Positions 44,704 to 52,511 of a DNA stretch of 64,000 nucleotides are shown piece by piece; the first letter of the stretch is position 1; every line of letters starts with the position of its first letter. Where the stretch lies: NCBI RefSeq assembly GCF_040372165.1, contig NZ_BAABWG010000003.1:620001-684000 (forward strand), in the 5' to 3' direction. The notes below the pieces were generated by a model, which was not told the DNA's origin, did no database searches, and saw only the letters and a list, made by a program, of their open reading frames with translations. The translations under genes and the position numbers were made by a program. The DNA comes from Hydrogenophaga sp040372165 (GTDB lineage: Bacteria; Pseudomonadota; Gammaproteobacteria; Burkholderiales; Burkholderiaceae_C).

Positions 44704-45857
44704 GAGTGGGGTTCCTTTCTTGTGGTGACGACTGCATCAGGCTGGCCGGTCATCTGTTGGGCGGCCACCCAGGCCTGGCCGATGGCCAGACCTGCATCGC
44801 CGAATCCCTGTTCGGTTTGAAGATAGACGCGCAGGCCGCATGAGCTCAGCTGTGCGTGCAGGCGTTCGCGCAGGATGCGATTGAAGAAGCATCCCCCGGC
44901 CAGCGCAACGGCTTTGACCTGGCGCATACGTGCTGCCTGAATGGCCCAGTCCGCCAGTCCTTCGGCGAGTGCCAGATGAAAGCCTGCGGCCAGTCGGCCA
45001 ATGTCCCGGGTGGGGGCATCGAGCAGTTGCGCCCACATATGGCGAAGGTCGAGCACGCCGTCCTGGGCTGTCGTGACGCCGTCGATGGCCAGAATGTCCG
45101 GGTCTTCTTCCAGGGCCATCGCAGCAGCCTTCTCCAGCGCAATGGCGGCTTCGGCCTCGTCTTGCTGATGCTGGCAAATTCGCAGTGCAGATGCGGCGGC
45201 GTCGAACCAGCGGCCGGCGCTGCTGGTTGGCGGGCAGTTGAGCCCTTTGTCCAGCATCTGGCTGACCGTGCGTGCGGCTGCCGGGCTGGAGACCGTGGCC
45301 AAGCGCTCTGCGATCTCGTCGCCACGGCCCAGAGCGTGGAGTGCGGAGGCTGCCACGCGCCAGGGTTCGCGCGCTGCCTTGTCGCCACCGGGCAAAGCCA
45401 GGTGGCTCAGGTGGCCCAGGCGCTCCCACCGGTGGCCGTCGACATACAGCATTTCGCCGCCCCAGGCCGTGCCGTCGGTACCCAGGCCAACGCCGTCGAG
45501 TGCCAGACCGATCACGGGCTCGTTGAGCCGGTGGGTGGCCATGGCCGCACCGATATGGGCATGGTGGTGTTGTACGCCAATGGCCGGAACCCCGAGCTGA
45601 TCGGCGGTTTCCAGTGCCAGGCGGGTGCTGAAGAAATCGGGATGCAGATCGTGGGCGATGGCGTCGGGTCGACGGCCTTTGGCCATGAGGTCGCCGACCA
45701 TGTGCGCCACCGAATGACGCAGGGCCTCGCAGGCCTGAGGGTCGCTCAGATCACCATGGATGGCCGACCAGTGCGCTGGCTGGCCTGGCTGCCAGAGGCA
45801 GGCCGCGTTTTTCAGCCAGGCGCCGAAAGCCAGGATGGTGGGAGGCACTGTGTTCAT
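44694..45857 (-). CDS. hypF: Short HypF: carbamoyltransferase (Kae1-like) domain only
   Basis: 387 residues, about half of a full HypF (around 750). It begins directly in the Kae1-like domain: ILAFGAWLKNAACLW, HDLHPDFFSTRLA, the metal-binding QHHHAHIGAAMA, LALDGVGLGTDG and GGCFFNRILRERL. The acylphosphatase, zinc-finger and YrdC-like carbamoyl-adenylate domains are absent. The start at 45857 is set by the reading-frame limit of HypF-like sequence; the extended ORF upstream lies in hypB's shadow. C. necator HypF1 is also short (from memory), so this is probably functional only with a full HypF or separate domains encoded elsewhere. Confidence 0.9.
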   Translation of the reverse strand: MNTVPPTILAFGAWLKNAACLWQPGQPAHWSAIHGDLSDPQACEALRHSVAHMVGDLMAKGRRPDAIAHDLHPDFFSTRLALETADQLGVPAIGVQHHHAHIGAAMATHRLNEPVIGLALDGVGLGTDGTAWGGEMLYVDGHRWERLGHLSHLALPGGDKAAREPWRVAASALHALGRGDEIAERLATVSSPAAARTVSQMLDKGLNCPPTSSAGRWFDAAASALRICQHQQDEAEAAIALEKAAAMALEEDPDILAIDGVTTAQDGVLDLRHMWAQLLDAPTRDIGRLAAGFHLALAEGLADWAIQAARMRQVKAVALAGGCFFNRILRERLHAQLSSCGLRVYLQTEQGFGDAGLAIGQAWVAAQQMTGQPDAVVTTRKEPHSCV

Positions 45858-45876
45858 GGTGGCCGTTGGCTTCGGA

Positions 45877-46893
45877 TCAGGCGGTTGCGTTGTTGCCCAG
45901 TGCCTCACGCGCCTTGGCCAACTCGGCTTCCAGTTGCGCCACCCGGTCTTGCAAGGCTTTTTCCACCGCGGATGGTTCGTGGTGGGCATGACCGTGGGCC
46001 ATGTCCATGCGATGCTCGATCCAGTGCAGCCAGTCGTCCATGCCTTCGCCAGTGGTGGCAGAGAGCTGGATGATCCGGATGGAAGGGTTCACGCGGCGCG
46101 CGAGTTCGATACAGCGGTCCACATTGAACTTGACGTGCGGGAGCAGGTCGATCTTGTTCAGGATCATGAGTTCGGAAGCCGCAAACATGTCGGGGTACTT
46201 CAGGGGCTTGTCTTCACCTTCGGTCACGGACAGGATGGATACCTTGGCCTTCTCGCCCAGGTCCCACATGGCGGGGCAGACCAGATTGCCCACGTTCTCG
46301 ATCAGCAACAGACTGCGTGCCTGATGGTGGTGATGGCCGTGATCATGGTCATGGCTGTGCAGACGAGAGAACGCCTCGGCCACCATGGGTGCATCCAGGT
46401 GGCAGCCCTTGCCGGTATTGACCTGGATGGCAGGTGCACCGGTGGCCCGGATACGGTCGGCATCAAAGCTGGTCTGCTGGTCGCCCTCGATCACGGAAAC
46501 TGGCAGATCAGGATGTCGCTCGCGCATGGCGGTGATGGTCTCGCACAGCAGCGTGGTCTTGCCGGAGCCGGGACTGGAGACGAAGTTCAGCGCCGTTACG
46601 CCGTGTGAAGCAAAGTGCGCGCGGTTTTGCTGCGCGATGCGGTTGTTGGCTCCGAGGATGTCGGTTTCGATCTTGACTGCGCGCGCCTGGCTCATGCCGG
46701 GAACCGATACCTTGGCAGAGCCAGCGCCATAGTGCAGGTCGCCATTGGCGGGGTTCACCGCCAGATGGTTCTCGCCGCCGGCATGGCTGTGGGTGTGGCC
46801 ATGGTGGTGGTCATGAACCTGACCATGATCATGGTCATGGTCGTGCGCGCCTTGGGGGGCGCCATTGTCACTGCATCCACAAACTACACACAT
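45877..46893 (-). CDS. hypB: Hydrogenase nickel-insertion GTPase HypB
   Basis: 338 residues. N-terminal MCVVCGCSD high-affinity nickel motif, then a His/Asp-rich stretch at 17-42, the GTPase core with P-loop FVSSPGSGKTTLL, EGDQQTSFDADRI, ENVGNLVCPAMW and NKIDLL. Two additional His-rich inserts are seen: about 205-222 (inside the G domain) and about 303-313 near the C-terminus. It delivers nickel with HypA. The C-terminal tail is a coiled coil. It lies 19 bases before hypF. Confidence 0.95.
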   Translation of the reverse strand: MCVVCGCSDNGAPQGAHDHDHDHGQVHDHHHGHTHSHAGGENHLAVNPANGDLHYGAGSAKVSVPGMSQARAVKIETDILGANNRIAQQNRAHFASHGVTALNFVSSPGSGKTTLLCETITAMRERHPDLPVSVIEGDQQTSFDADRIRATGAPAIQVNTGKGCHLDAPMVAEAFSRLHSHDHDHGHHHHQARSLLLIENVGNLVCPAMWDLGEKAKVSILSVTEGEDKPLKYPDMFAASELMILNKIDLLPHVKFNVDRCIELARRVNPSIRIIQLSATTGEGMDDWLHWIEHRMDMAHGHAHHEPSAVEKALQDRVAQLEAELAKAREALGNNATA

Positions 46894-46991
46894 GTGTTTC
46901 TCCTGTCGTTGGCATCGGTGCCGGAGGGGCGTCGATGCCGGGGTTGTCCTGATCGGCTATCCGGTTGTTCAAGCAATGGGGCCAACGCGCG

Positions 46992-47345
46992 TCATGCCGG
47001 CACATCGCTGACCTGCATGTCCACCACCCGCAACTCGGTGCCGCCGGTGGGTTGCAACTGGTAGCTGCCGCAACTGGGGCAGGCGTCGCCCCGTTGGGCA
47101 ATCTCCACCGACTGGCTGCAGCCCAGACACCAGGCCTGGCCCGGCGGTTCCTCAATGTCGATTTTGGCGCCATCGAGCAATGTGCCGGGTGCAATCGATT
47201 CCAGCGCGAATCGCAATGCGCGGATGTCAACGCCGGCAAGTTGACCGGCTTCCAGTCGCAAGGACAGCAGGCGGGAAAAGGCCTCCCGGCGCGCCGTGTC
47301 TTCCACCAGTTGCAGCACGCCGGCTGCGAGGCTGGCTTCATGCAT
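46992..47345 (-). CDS. hypA: Hydrogenase nickel metallochaperone HypA
   Basis: 117 residues starting MHEASLAAGVL; H2 is the nickel ligand. The zinc site is formed by CLGC and CPSC in the second half. Works with HypB in nickel insertion into the large subunits. It overlaps hoxV by eight bases. Confidence 0.94.
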   Translation of the reverse strand: MHEASLAAGVLQLVEDTARREAFSRLLSLRLEAGQLAGVDIRALRFALESIAPGTLLDGAKIDIEEPPGQAWCLGCSQSVEIAQRGDACPSCGSYQLQPTGGTELRVVDMQVSDVPA

Positions 47346-48495
47346 GTTGAGTCTCCTCGCCGGAATTGACCTGATAGGGAACGCAAGGATCGAGCGCTGC
47401 CATGATCAGGGCAATCTGTCCGGCGGTTTCGCTGGCTTGGGGCGACAGCCTCTCAATGGCCTGTGCCGCAATGCCTTCGGTGTGAAAATTCCATTCGGTC
47501 GGCGCCAGCACCTGGCACGCCAGAACATGATCAGGCCGGGCCGGATCGAGCGAGACCTGGTGGATCAACAGACCTCTGGCCATTTCGACCCATGCTACGC
47601 CTTGCTGCGCGCCAGTTGGCATTTGACCCCAGCTTAGCCATTGTCTCCCGGTCTTGCCCGATTCGGCGGCGGATTCAAGGCACAGGCAGGCCAGTTCTGC
47701 CAGCCGACTTCCCAGCAGGCCCAGTGCGGTCCCGGGGGGGGCTGCCTGGTCGTGCAGCCTGCTCCAGCTGCCACTGTGAGCGCACTGGCCGTGCCATTGC
47801 GGATGCAGCGTGAAGTCCGGCTTGATGGCCATGGCAGCGGCCAGGGTCTGCATGTGGCGCTCCTGACGGTGAGGCTGGAGCGCCGCCGTCCCGCTGGTAT
47901 TCAGAGGGACGTCGTGAGCGGCCACGGTGCGCAGCAGCCGCGTGAGCCAGTTGGTTGTGGAGGCGGACCATTCTTTCAGCCATGCAAGGCTATGCAAACG
48001 CCACTGCTCCAGCCAGGCGGCAGGCGACACGTTCAACCAGTGACTCTGCAACCACTGCTGTACCTGCCCCCAGTCGATGCCCTGACCCTGGGCCGTCCTG
48101 AGCAACGGGCAGGCCTTGAGGCTGGTCAGGGCGCTGGCCTGATCACCGGTCTGACTGCCCAGCAGGTCAAGCTGGCGGGGCCAGTCGAGTCCGATACGGC
48201 GCACATGCTCGGTCGCAGTCTCGCGCCGTAGCGCCTCGGCAGCGCTGGCTTCACCCAGGGCAGGATCGGCGCCTTGGCGGGCGGCCGAGATGGCCATTTC
48301 GCTGCACAAACGGTGTGAGTTGCCGCAGAGACTGAAGACGCTGGAAAGCAGCACGGGCAGGCGGTCGGCGACCTGGCCCGCAGCGATGCGCGCGGCCAGG
48401 TTCTGGCGCGAACTGCGCAAGGCTTGGGGCGCCGCAGCGCCCGGGCGCAACCAGAGCGCGCCGGCCAGTGTGGAGCTTCCCGTGGCGGCGGTCAC
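47338..48495 (-). CDS. hoxV: Hydrogenase assembly scaffold HoxV/HupK
   Basis: 385 residues. A degenerate relative of hydrogenase large subunits: SLCGNSHRLCSEMA stands where a large subunit has its first CxxC motif, and DPCVPYQV near the C-terminus matches the second motif with the last cysteine lost. HupK/HoxV is thought to act as a scaffold for the iron centre on its way to the membrane-bound enzyme. Overlaps hoxT (four bases) and hypA (eight bases). Confidence 0.85.
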   Translation of the reverse strand: MTAATGSSTLAGALWLRPGAAAPQALRSSRQNLAARIAAGQVADRLPVLLSSVFSLCGNSHRLCSEMAISAARQGADPALGEASAAEALRRETATEHVRRIGLDWPRQLDLLGSQTGDQASALTSLKACPLLRTAQGQGIDWGQVQQWLQSHWLNVSPAAWLEQWRLHSLAWLKEWSASTTNWLTRLLRTVAAHDVPLNTSGTAALQPHRQERHMQTLAAAMAIKPDFTLHPQWHGQCAHSGSWSRLHDQAAPPGTALGLLGSRLAELACLCLESAAESGKTGRQWLSWGQMPTGAQQGVAWVEMARGLLIHQVSLDPARPDHVLACQVLAPTEWNFHTEGIAAQAIERLSPQASETAGQIALIMAALDPCVPYQVNSGEETQHA

Positions 48496-49094
48496 GCAGC
48501 ACCTCCGCCAGGCCGCCTGGCCAGGAAGAAAGAGCGTCGGGAAGGCACGGGCTCTGCTGACGCCTGAGCGCGTTCGGCGGGCTTTGCCGCAGGCCTTGCC
48601 AGCTGGACCACCTGCATGGCGGTTTCAATTGCCACGGCATGCTGATCGAAATCGTTCATGGGCGAGAACAGGCTGCACGTCTCGTGGTAGCCAATGCCTT
48701 CATCATGCGAGCCGAGAAAGTCATAGGCATCTGTGCCCCAGAGTCTGCGAAAGCGCTTGCCGACGCGACCCTTGTGCGCCTGTACGTTGGCAGGCAGCCT
48801 GACCAGACTCATGAACCACGGGGTGACCAGCACGCCTTCCGCCATGGGTTCAATGGGCTGGCGACTTGGGTAGGCTTCTCCCTCATCCTCATCCTCATCC
48901 TCATCCTCACCCTCACCCTCACCCTCACCTTCGGGCACTACCCAGATGAAACCGACAGCTTCGACGCGAAGGACGGGGTTGACCACTGGCAAGCCGGTCA
49001 TGCGCTCGCGGTGAACCATCTCGTAGTGCGCCACGAGATGGTCGACACGTGCCTGCAGGCTGGCGTCCTGGTGAAAGGGTGTGGCAGTGGTCAT
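48492..49094 (-). CDS. hoxT: HybE-family hydrogenase assembly chaperone HoxT/HupJ
   Basis: 200 residues. The start at 49094 begins MTTATPFHQDASL; the longer in-frame ORF upstream overlaps hoxR in another frame. HybE-family features: HYEMVHRERMTGLPVVNP, VEAVGFIWV, LVTPWFMSLV and GYHETCSLFSPM. An acidic Gly-Glu/Asp-Glu run occupies residues 55-73, encoded by a hexanucleotide tandem repeat (48881-48928), inside an otherwise conserved fold. Role: maturation of the membrane-bound hydrogenase. Confidence 0.88.
   Translation of the reverse strand: MTTATPFHQDASLQARVDHLVAHYEMVHRERMTGLPVVNPVLRVEAVGFIWVVPEGEGEGEGEDEDEDEDEGEAYPSRQPIEPMAEGVLVTPWFMSLVRLPANVQAHKGRVGKRFRRLWGTDAYDFLGSHDEGIGYHETCSLFSPMNDFDQHAVAIETAMQVVQLARPAAKPAERAQASAEPVPSRRSFFLARRPGGGAA
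48881..48928 (-). repeat. Hexanucleotide tandem repeat inside hoxT
   Basis: On the plus strand: CCTCAT four times followed by CCTCAC four times, 48 bases with no interruption. On the coding strand it encodes Gly-Glu then Asp-Glu dipeptides. Unit length is a multiple of three, so copy-number change alters protein length without a frameshift. Confidence 0.95.
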
Positions 49095-49137
49095 GGATGG
49101 AGGGCGTTTGGCGGGTGGTGGCTGTTGACCCGGTGGC

Positions 49138-49389
49138 TCAGGCACTTTCTTCCGGCAGCAACAGGAACTGGTCCGGATCGCAGTCGCAATTGGGGCAGCG
49201 CCAATGTGGAGGGAGCTCCGAGAAGGGCGTGCCGGACGGAATCTGCCAGACAGGGTCGCCCTCGGCCGGGTCGTATACCCACCAGCAGATTTTGCATTCC
49301 AGGCGGGAGGCCGGCTTGAGGACACCTCGCTTGCCGAGGTAAGAGCCCTCAAAGCCCTCGAAGCCTCCGGTCGGGTTCTGCCCGTCCAT
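49138..49389 (-). CDS. hoxR: Hydrogenase-associated rubredoxin HoxR/HupI
   Basis: 83 residues. Rubredoxin iron ligands: CKICWWVYDP and CPNCDCD. The region before the domain (MDGQNPTGGFEGFEGSYLG) is the usual short HoxR N-terminal extension. In rhizobia and C. necator this rubredoxin is needed for hydrogenase activity under oxygen. The start at 49389 is one base after the hoxQ stop. Confidence 0.94.
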   Translation of the reverse strand: MDGQNPTGGFEGFEGSYLGKRGVLKPASRLECKICWWVYDPAEGDPVWQIPSGTPFSELPPHWRCPNCDCDPDQFLLLPEESA

Positions 49390-49390
49390 C

Positions 49391-50263
49391 TCAGGCCACC
49401 TCCAGCCAGTTGAGAACATCGGCCATGCGCTCGTGCGAATCGCGAAGATCCTCTGGCGCCGCCAAGGCCACTTCGGGCATGTCCACCACCTCCACGGTAT
49501 TGAGAATCACCTTGTCCATGGAGTTGTAGTACACGACACGCCAGCAATTGGGCAGCAGCGTGTTGGTGATGCGGCAATTGCCGTAGCCGCGAGAGAGAAG
49601 CAACACGCGACCCGTGCCCAGCTGATGATCGAGGAAGGCAATGTCCTCGGGCGTGACGGGCAGCAGCGTCAGGTTCACCACATGGGGTGCCTTGCCCGGC
49701 TGCCAGCGTCTGACCTGGTCGCGCACTTCGTCAACCAGCAGCGGGGCGTTCTGCACGTTCAGTGGCACGGCGCCTTTCCATGCGGGCGGCGAAGTCTGGG
49801 CATCTTCCTTGGCGAGTGCCCGCAGCAACTGGGGCACGGGGCCTACTTCAATCACGTCGTCGACCAGCTCACCGGATCGCCAGGTCATGATGCGCCATAC
49901 GCCTGCAAAAATGGCTTCCTGTACACGGATCTCAAGCTGATTGGGTTCGTCCTGGACCAGTGCGCTGGCTTCGCCTTCGCCCAGTACCTGGTTCACCAGC
50001 TGGCGGTCTGCGGGGGACAGGCCTGCCAGCGATACCTGGGATCCGGCGGCCGAGCCGTCGCCGGTACCTGCCTGCTCAAGCATGGCGAGCACTTCCTGCA
50101 AGGCCAGACGTGCCTTCACGCTGGCCGCCATTTGCTCGGGTTCGGGAAGGACCGGAGGCTGGTAGGTGTCCATGTCCTTGGGCATGGGCAGATAGTCCAG
50201 CGTCTCATCTTCAGTCTGGGCGCCAGGGCCGAGGCCAATGACGGGAATCGGGAAGGGTTTCAT
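49391..50263 (-). CDS. hoxQ: Hydrogenase maturation chaperone HoxQ/HupH
   Basis: 290 residues. HupH family: an N-terminal MKPFPIPVIGLGPGAQTED, and a C-terminal domain with GRVLLLSRGYGNCRITNTLL and VYYNSMDKVILNTVEVVDMPE. It chaperones the HoxK small subunit, preventing premature export and cluster damage by oxygen. The start at 50263 has AGGAGAG about nine bases upstream; the ATG at 50293 does not. Confidence 0.9.
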   Translation of the reverse strand: MKPFPIPVIGLGPGAQTEDETLDYLPMPKDMDTYQPPVLPEPEQMAASVKARLALQEVLAMLEQAGTGDGSAAGSQVSLAGLSPADRQLVNQVLGEGEASALVQDEPNQLEIRVQEAIFAGVWRIMTWRSGELVDDVIEVGPVPQLLRALAKEDAQTSPPAWKGAVPLNVQNAPLLVDEVRDQVRRWQPGKAPHVVNLTLLPVTPEDIAFLDHQLGTGRVLLLSRGYGNCRITNTLLPNCWRVVYYNSMDKVILNTVEVVDMPEVALAAPEDLRDSHERMADVLNWLEVA

Positions 50264-50289
50264 GTGTCTTCTCTCCTGAGGTGTGTGGT

Positions 50290-50763
50290 TCAACGGCAGC
50301 CTTGCGCTTCGCCGCTCTGGCTCACGACGGGAATGCCGATGGTGGGCGCGCGCGAGACAGGCATGTTCAGCGCGGCTTCGACGCCATTGAGGTAGACATC
50401 CCAGTCCTGCATGCCGGCGAGAGCGGTCACGTAACCGCCGTCGCGGAAGAACAGCAGGGTGGGCCAGCGCTGGGAGCCGTACTTGCGCGCCACGGTGTCC
50501 TCGTCATCGCGAGCCACCACGGCCACCTTGAAGCGGCCCTTGAAGGCGCTCATCAGCTCTGGCAGCACAGCGGCCACGTCCTGGCCTTCGGGAAAGCGCA
50601 CCGGATCACCGGCGAGCAGGACGACACGGTCGCCGCCTTCCGCGCTCCAGTCGGCCACGGTCTCGGGTGTGACCCAGTCGGCAGCGAAATCATCGGCCAG
50701 GCGCATGATCAAAGGCGGCGCTTTGCCTGGGGTGGCGGTGTTGGGGTCGAACAAAGTGGTCAT
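50290..50763 (-). CDS. hoxO: Thioredoxin-fold chaperone HoxO/HupG
   Basis: 157 residues. Thioredoxin-like HupG/HyaE family without the catalytic CxxC; conserved region KVAVVARDDEDTVARKYGSQRWPTLLFFRDG is partly quoted here as positions about 82-112, with the key RWPTLLFF core. Binds the small-subunit precursor together with HoxQ. GGAGA lies before the start at 50763, which excludes the longer ORF. Confidence 0.9.
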   Translation of the reverse strand: MTTLFDPNTATPGKAPPLIMRLADDFAADWVTPETVADWSAEGGDRVVLLAGDPVRFPEGQDVAAVLPELMSAFKGRFKVAVVARDDEDTVARKYGSQRWPTLLFFRDGGYVTALAGMQDWDVYLNGVEAALNMPVSRAPTIGIPVVSQSGEAQGCR

Positions 50764-50854
50764 GGTGTCTCCAGCGAGGGTGTTTGTTTGGCGAAGGTGT
50801 TTGACAGGTGTTCCGTTCGGGGCGAGGTTTGGCAGCGACGACACAAGTCGATTC

Positions 50855-50928
50855 GCCGCCAGGCCGCCCTAAGGCGACTCAGCCCCCTCGGGGGGCAGCG
50901 ACACGTGCAACGGCGGAGCGTGGGGGCT
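50855..50928 (-). repeat. GC-rich palindromic repeat, copy 4 (hoxL 3' end)
   Basis: Reverse-complement copy of the repeat seen at 6016. It covers the last 19 codons of hoxL, its TAG stop (50869-50871) and the following bases of the hoxL-hoxO gap. The central CCCCCTCGGGGGG hairpin and the AACGGCGGAGCGTGGGGG end are recognisable. Confidence 0.85.
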
Positions 50929-51237
50929 GGTCAGTGCTTTCATCTGCTCGGCGCTCATCTGTGAAGGCAGCGCGAAGCCGGTGTCGTCCTGAGCATTTGC
51001 GGGGGACAGCAGCCCACTCATGGCGCCTTCCACCAGGTCCAGTGCGGCGTTGACTTCTGCCGCGCGGTCAGCGGTGATGGCTTCGCGTGCGTCGTCCATG
51101 AAGATCAGCAGCCAGTCACCGGGACGGACCTCGCCAACGAGCGCCGTGTTGACCTTGCGCTGCTGACCGCGGCCTTCGCAGACGGCATGTCTGCTGCCTT
51201 CGATCGAGCGCACTTGCATGGGGGTGCCGATGCACAT
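50869..51237 (-). CDS. hoxL: HypC-family chaperone HoxL/HupF with repeat-derived tail
   Basis: 122 residues. Begins MCIGTPMQVRSIEG with the essential C2 of the HypC family and GDWLLIFMDDAREAI in the middle. It acts with HypD or HoxV on the membrane-bound enzyme. The last residues (104-122, SPHAPPLHVSLPPEGAESP) and the stop codon come from the GC-rich repeat, not from the gene family. One base separates it from hoxM. Confidence 0.9.
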   Translation of the reverse strand: MCIGTPMQVRSIEGSRHAVCEGRGQQRKVNTALVGEVRPGDWLLIFMDDAREAITADRAAEVNAALDLVEGAMSGLLSPANAQDDTGFALPSQMSAEQMKALTSPHAPPLHVSLPPEGAESP

Positions 51238-51238
51238 C

Positions 51239-51922
51239 TCAGACGCTCTCTTTCTTGGGCATGAAACGGTCGTCACCGATGCGGCAGGCTTCTTCTGCGG
51301 CAGGGCGCTGAGCTTCATAGGCCGTGAGGGCCAGCTCGTCCACGGTGACGGATTCGCGCACGCCCAGAGGCTCCTGGCGTTCCACGGGCACCGCACCCCA
51401 GGCATGCAGCTCTTCCAGGCCCAGCTTGAGCGCGTCTTCCATGGCGGCCTTCACCACAGGGCGCAGACTGCCGCCGTAGTCTTCCAGTTCTTCGGGCTGG
51501 CAGCCGACGAGCAGAACGCGTCTGGGAAATTTGTCGGTCAGCTGAGCGAGCGACAGCACTTCCTGAAAGCCGGTCTGGTGCAGGCTCATTTTCTTGGCGC
51601 CCATGAAGCGCGGCACGTCGTCATCGCGGACCACCTTGATGGTGCCCGGCTCAAGACCGTAGTCGATGGCGTCGAAGATCAGCAGGGCATCGGCGGATTG
51701 AACATGCTGCACCAGATACAGGCCCTGGGTCCCGCCATCGATCAGATCGACGTGCTCGGCAAATGCGTAACGCTGTTGCAGCGCTTCAACGCAGCGGACG
51801 CCAAAGCCCTCATCTGCCCACAGGATGTTGCCAATGCCCAGAACAACAATGTGCTTGAAATCCTGGACGTCGGAATTGCCACCCTTGGGGTGACAGTCGG
51901 TTGGAGTGGCAATAGTGCTCAT
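51239..51922 (-). CDS. hoxM: Hydrogenase maturation protease HoxM/HupD
   Basis: 227 residues. Nickel-dependent endopeptidase for the HoxG C-terminal peptide. Ligand positions: E38 in WADEGFGVRC, D in FDAIDYGLEPG, H in LHQTGFQEVL. It has an unusually hydrophilic N-terminus of about 22 residues (STIATPTDCHPKGG). One base before hoxL, 21 bases after the HTH gene. Confidence 0.93.
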   Translation of the reverse strand: MSTIATPTDCHPKGGNSDVQDFKHIVVLGIGNILWADEGFGVRCVEALQQRYAFAEHVDLIDGGTQGLYLVQHVQSADALLIFDAIDYGLEPGTIKVVRDDDVPRFMGAKKMSLHQTGFQEVLSLAQLTDKFPRRVLLVGCQPEELEDYGGSLRPVVKAAMEDALKLGLEELHAWGAVPVERQEPLGVRESVTVDELALTAYEAQRPAAEEACRIGDDRFMPKKESV

Positions 51923-51943
51923 CGTCGGATGTCTCCGGAAAAA

Positions 51944-52360
51944 TCAGGCGTTCAGTGAGGGAGCCACCAGCGCGGAACGGACAACTGTGGTGTTGTCGGA
52001 CGCGGAGGCTTCAGTCGAGTCGTTGGCGGCAGCCTGCTCGGCTGCCTCAAGGCGCTTCCAGGCCTGGAAGCTGTCCCAGGCGGCTTGCTGGCGAAGCAGG
52101 AACCCGGCATCGATGCCGAACTGGCGTGCGCAGCGGATAGCGGTATCGGGTGACATGGCCCGCTGACCATGCACGAGCTCGTGCAGGCGGCGACGCGAAA
52201 GACCCAGCTGTCGAGCCGCCTCGCTCTGGTTGAGCGAGAGGGGCTTGAGGCACAGCTGTGCCAGCAGTTTGCCCGGGTGCTTTGGCGCGCGCAGGGGGAC
52301 GCCCTTCGGTGGCAGCACCGATGGCGTGGCTGGTTTGCGATACAAAGACTGGGCAGACAT
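51944..52360 (-). CDS. HigA-like HTH protein inside the hydrogenase operon
   Basis: 138 residues. The central region is a HigA/VapI-type XRE helix-turn-helix: HPGKLLAQLCLKPLSLNQ, SEAARQLGLSRRRLHELV, then the antitoxin-like MSPDTAIRCARQFGIDAGFLL. No HigB or RelE toxin is encoded beside it. Both neighbours are hydrogenase genes, with 21 bases to hoxM. The C-terminal 40 residues are Ala/Ser/Thr-rich. It could be a regulator recruited to the operon or a remnant of a toxin-antitoxin module. Confidence 0.8.
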   Translation of the reverse strand: MSAQSLYRKPATPSVLPPKGVPLRAPKHPGKLLAQLCLKPLSLNQSEAARQLGLSRRRLHELVHGQRAMSPDTAIRCARQFGIDAGFLLRQQAAWDSFQAWKRLEAAEQAAANDSTEASASDNTTVVRSALVAPSLNA

Positions 52361-52511
52361 GGTGGAGGACCAGGTTGTCGACGAAAAGGTCGATGGAATA
52401 ACAGACGGGCGTTGAGTGAGGGGGCCTTCAGCGTCAGGGTGCGGAGGAACCGGCTTTGCCGGGCCTCACGCACCGCCCCTGGATGGGGTGACGCCGAAGG
52501 CGGCGCGGAGG

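Noticed and set aside
48881..48928. CRISPR-like array
   Set aside because: Six-base direct repeats without spacers inside a coding sequence; no cas genes in the window.
48492..49577. hoxT start at 49577
   Set aside because: The extension overlaps hoxR and hoxQ in another frame; HybE-like sequence begins at 49094.
52430..52511. Fifth copy of the GC-rich repeat upstream of the HTH gene
   Set aside because: Only short similarity (CCTCACGCACCGCCCCTGGATGG against the repeat core) and the central hairpin is missing; too weak to call.
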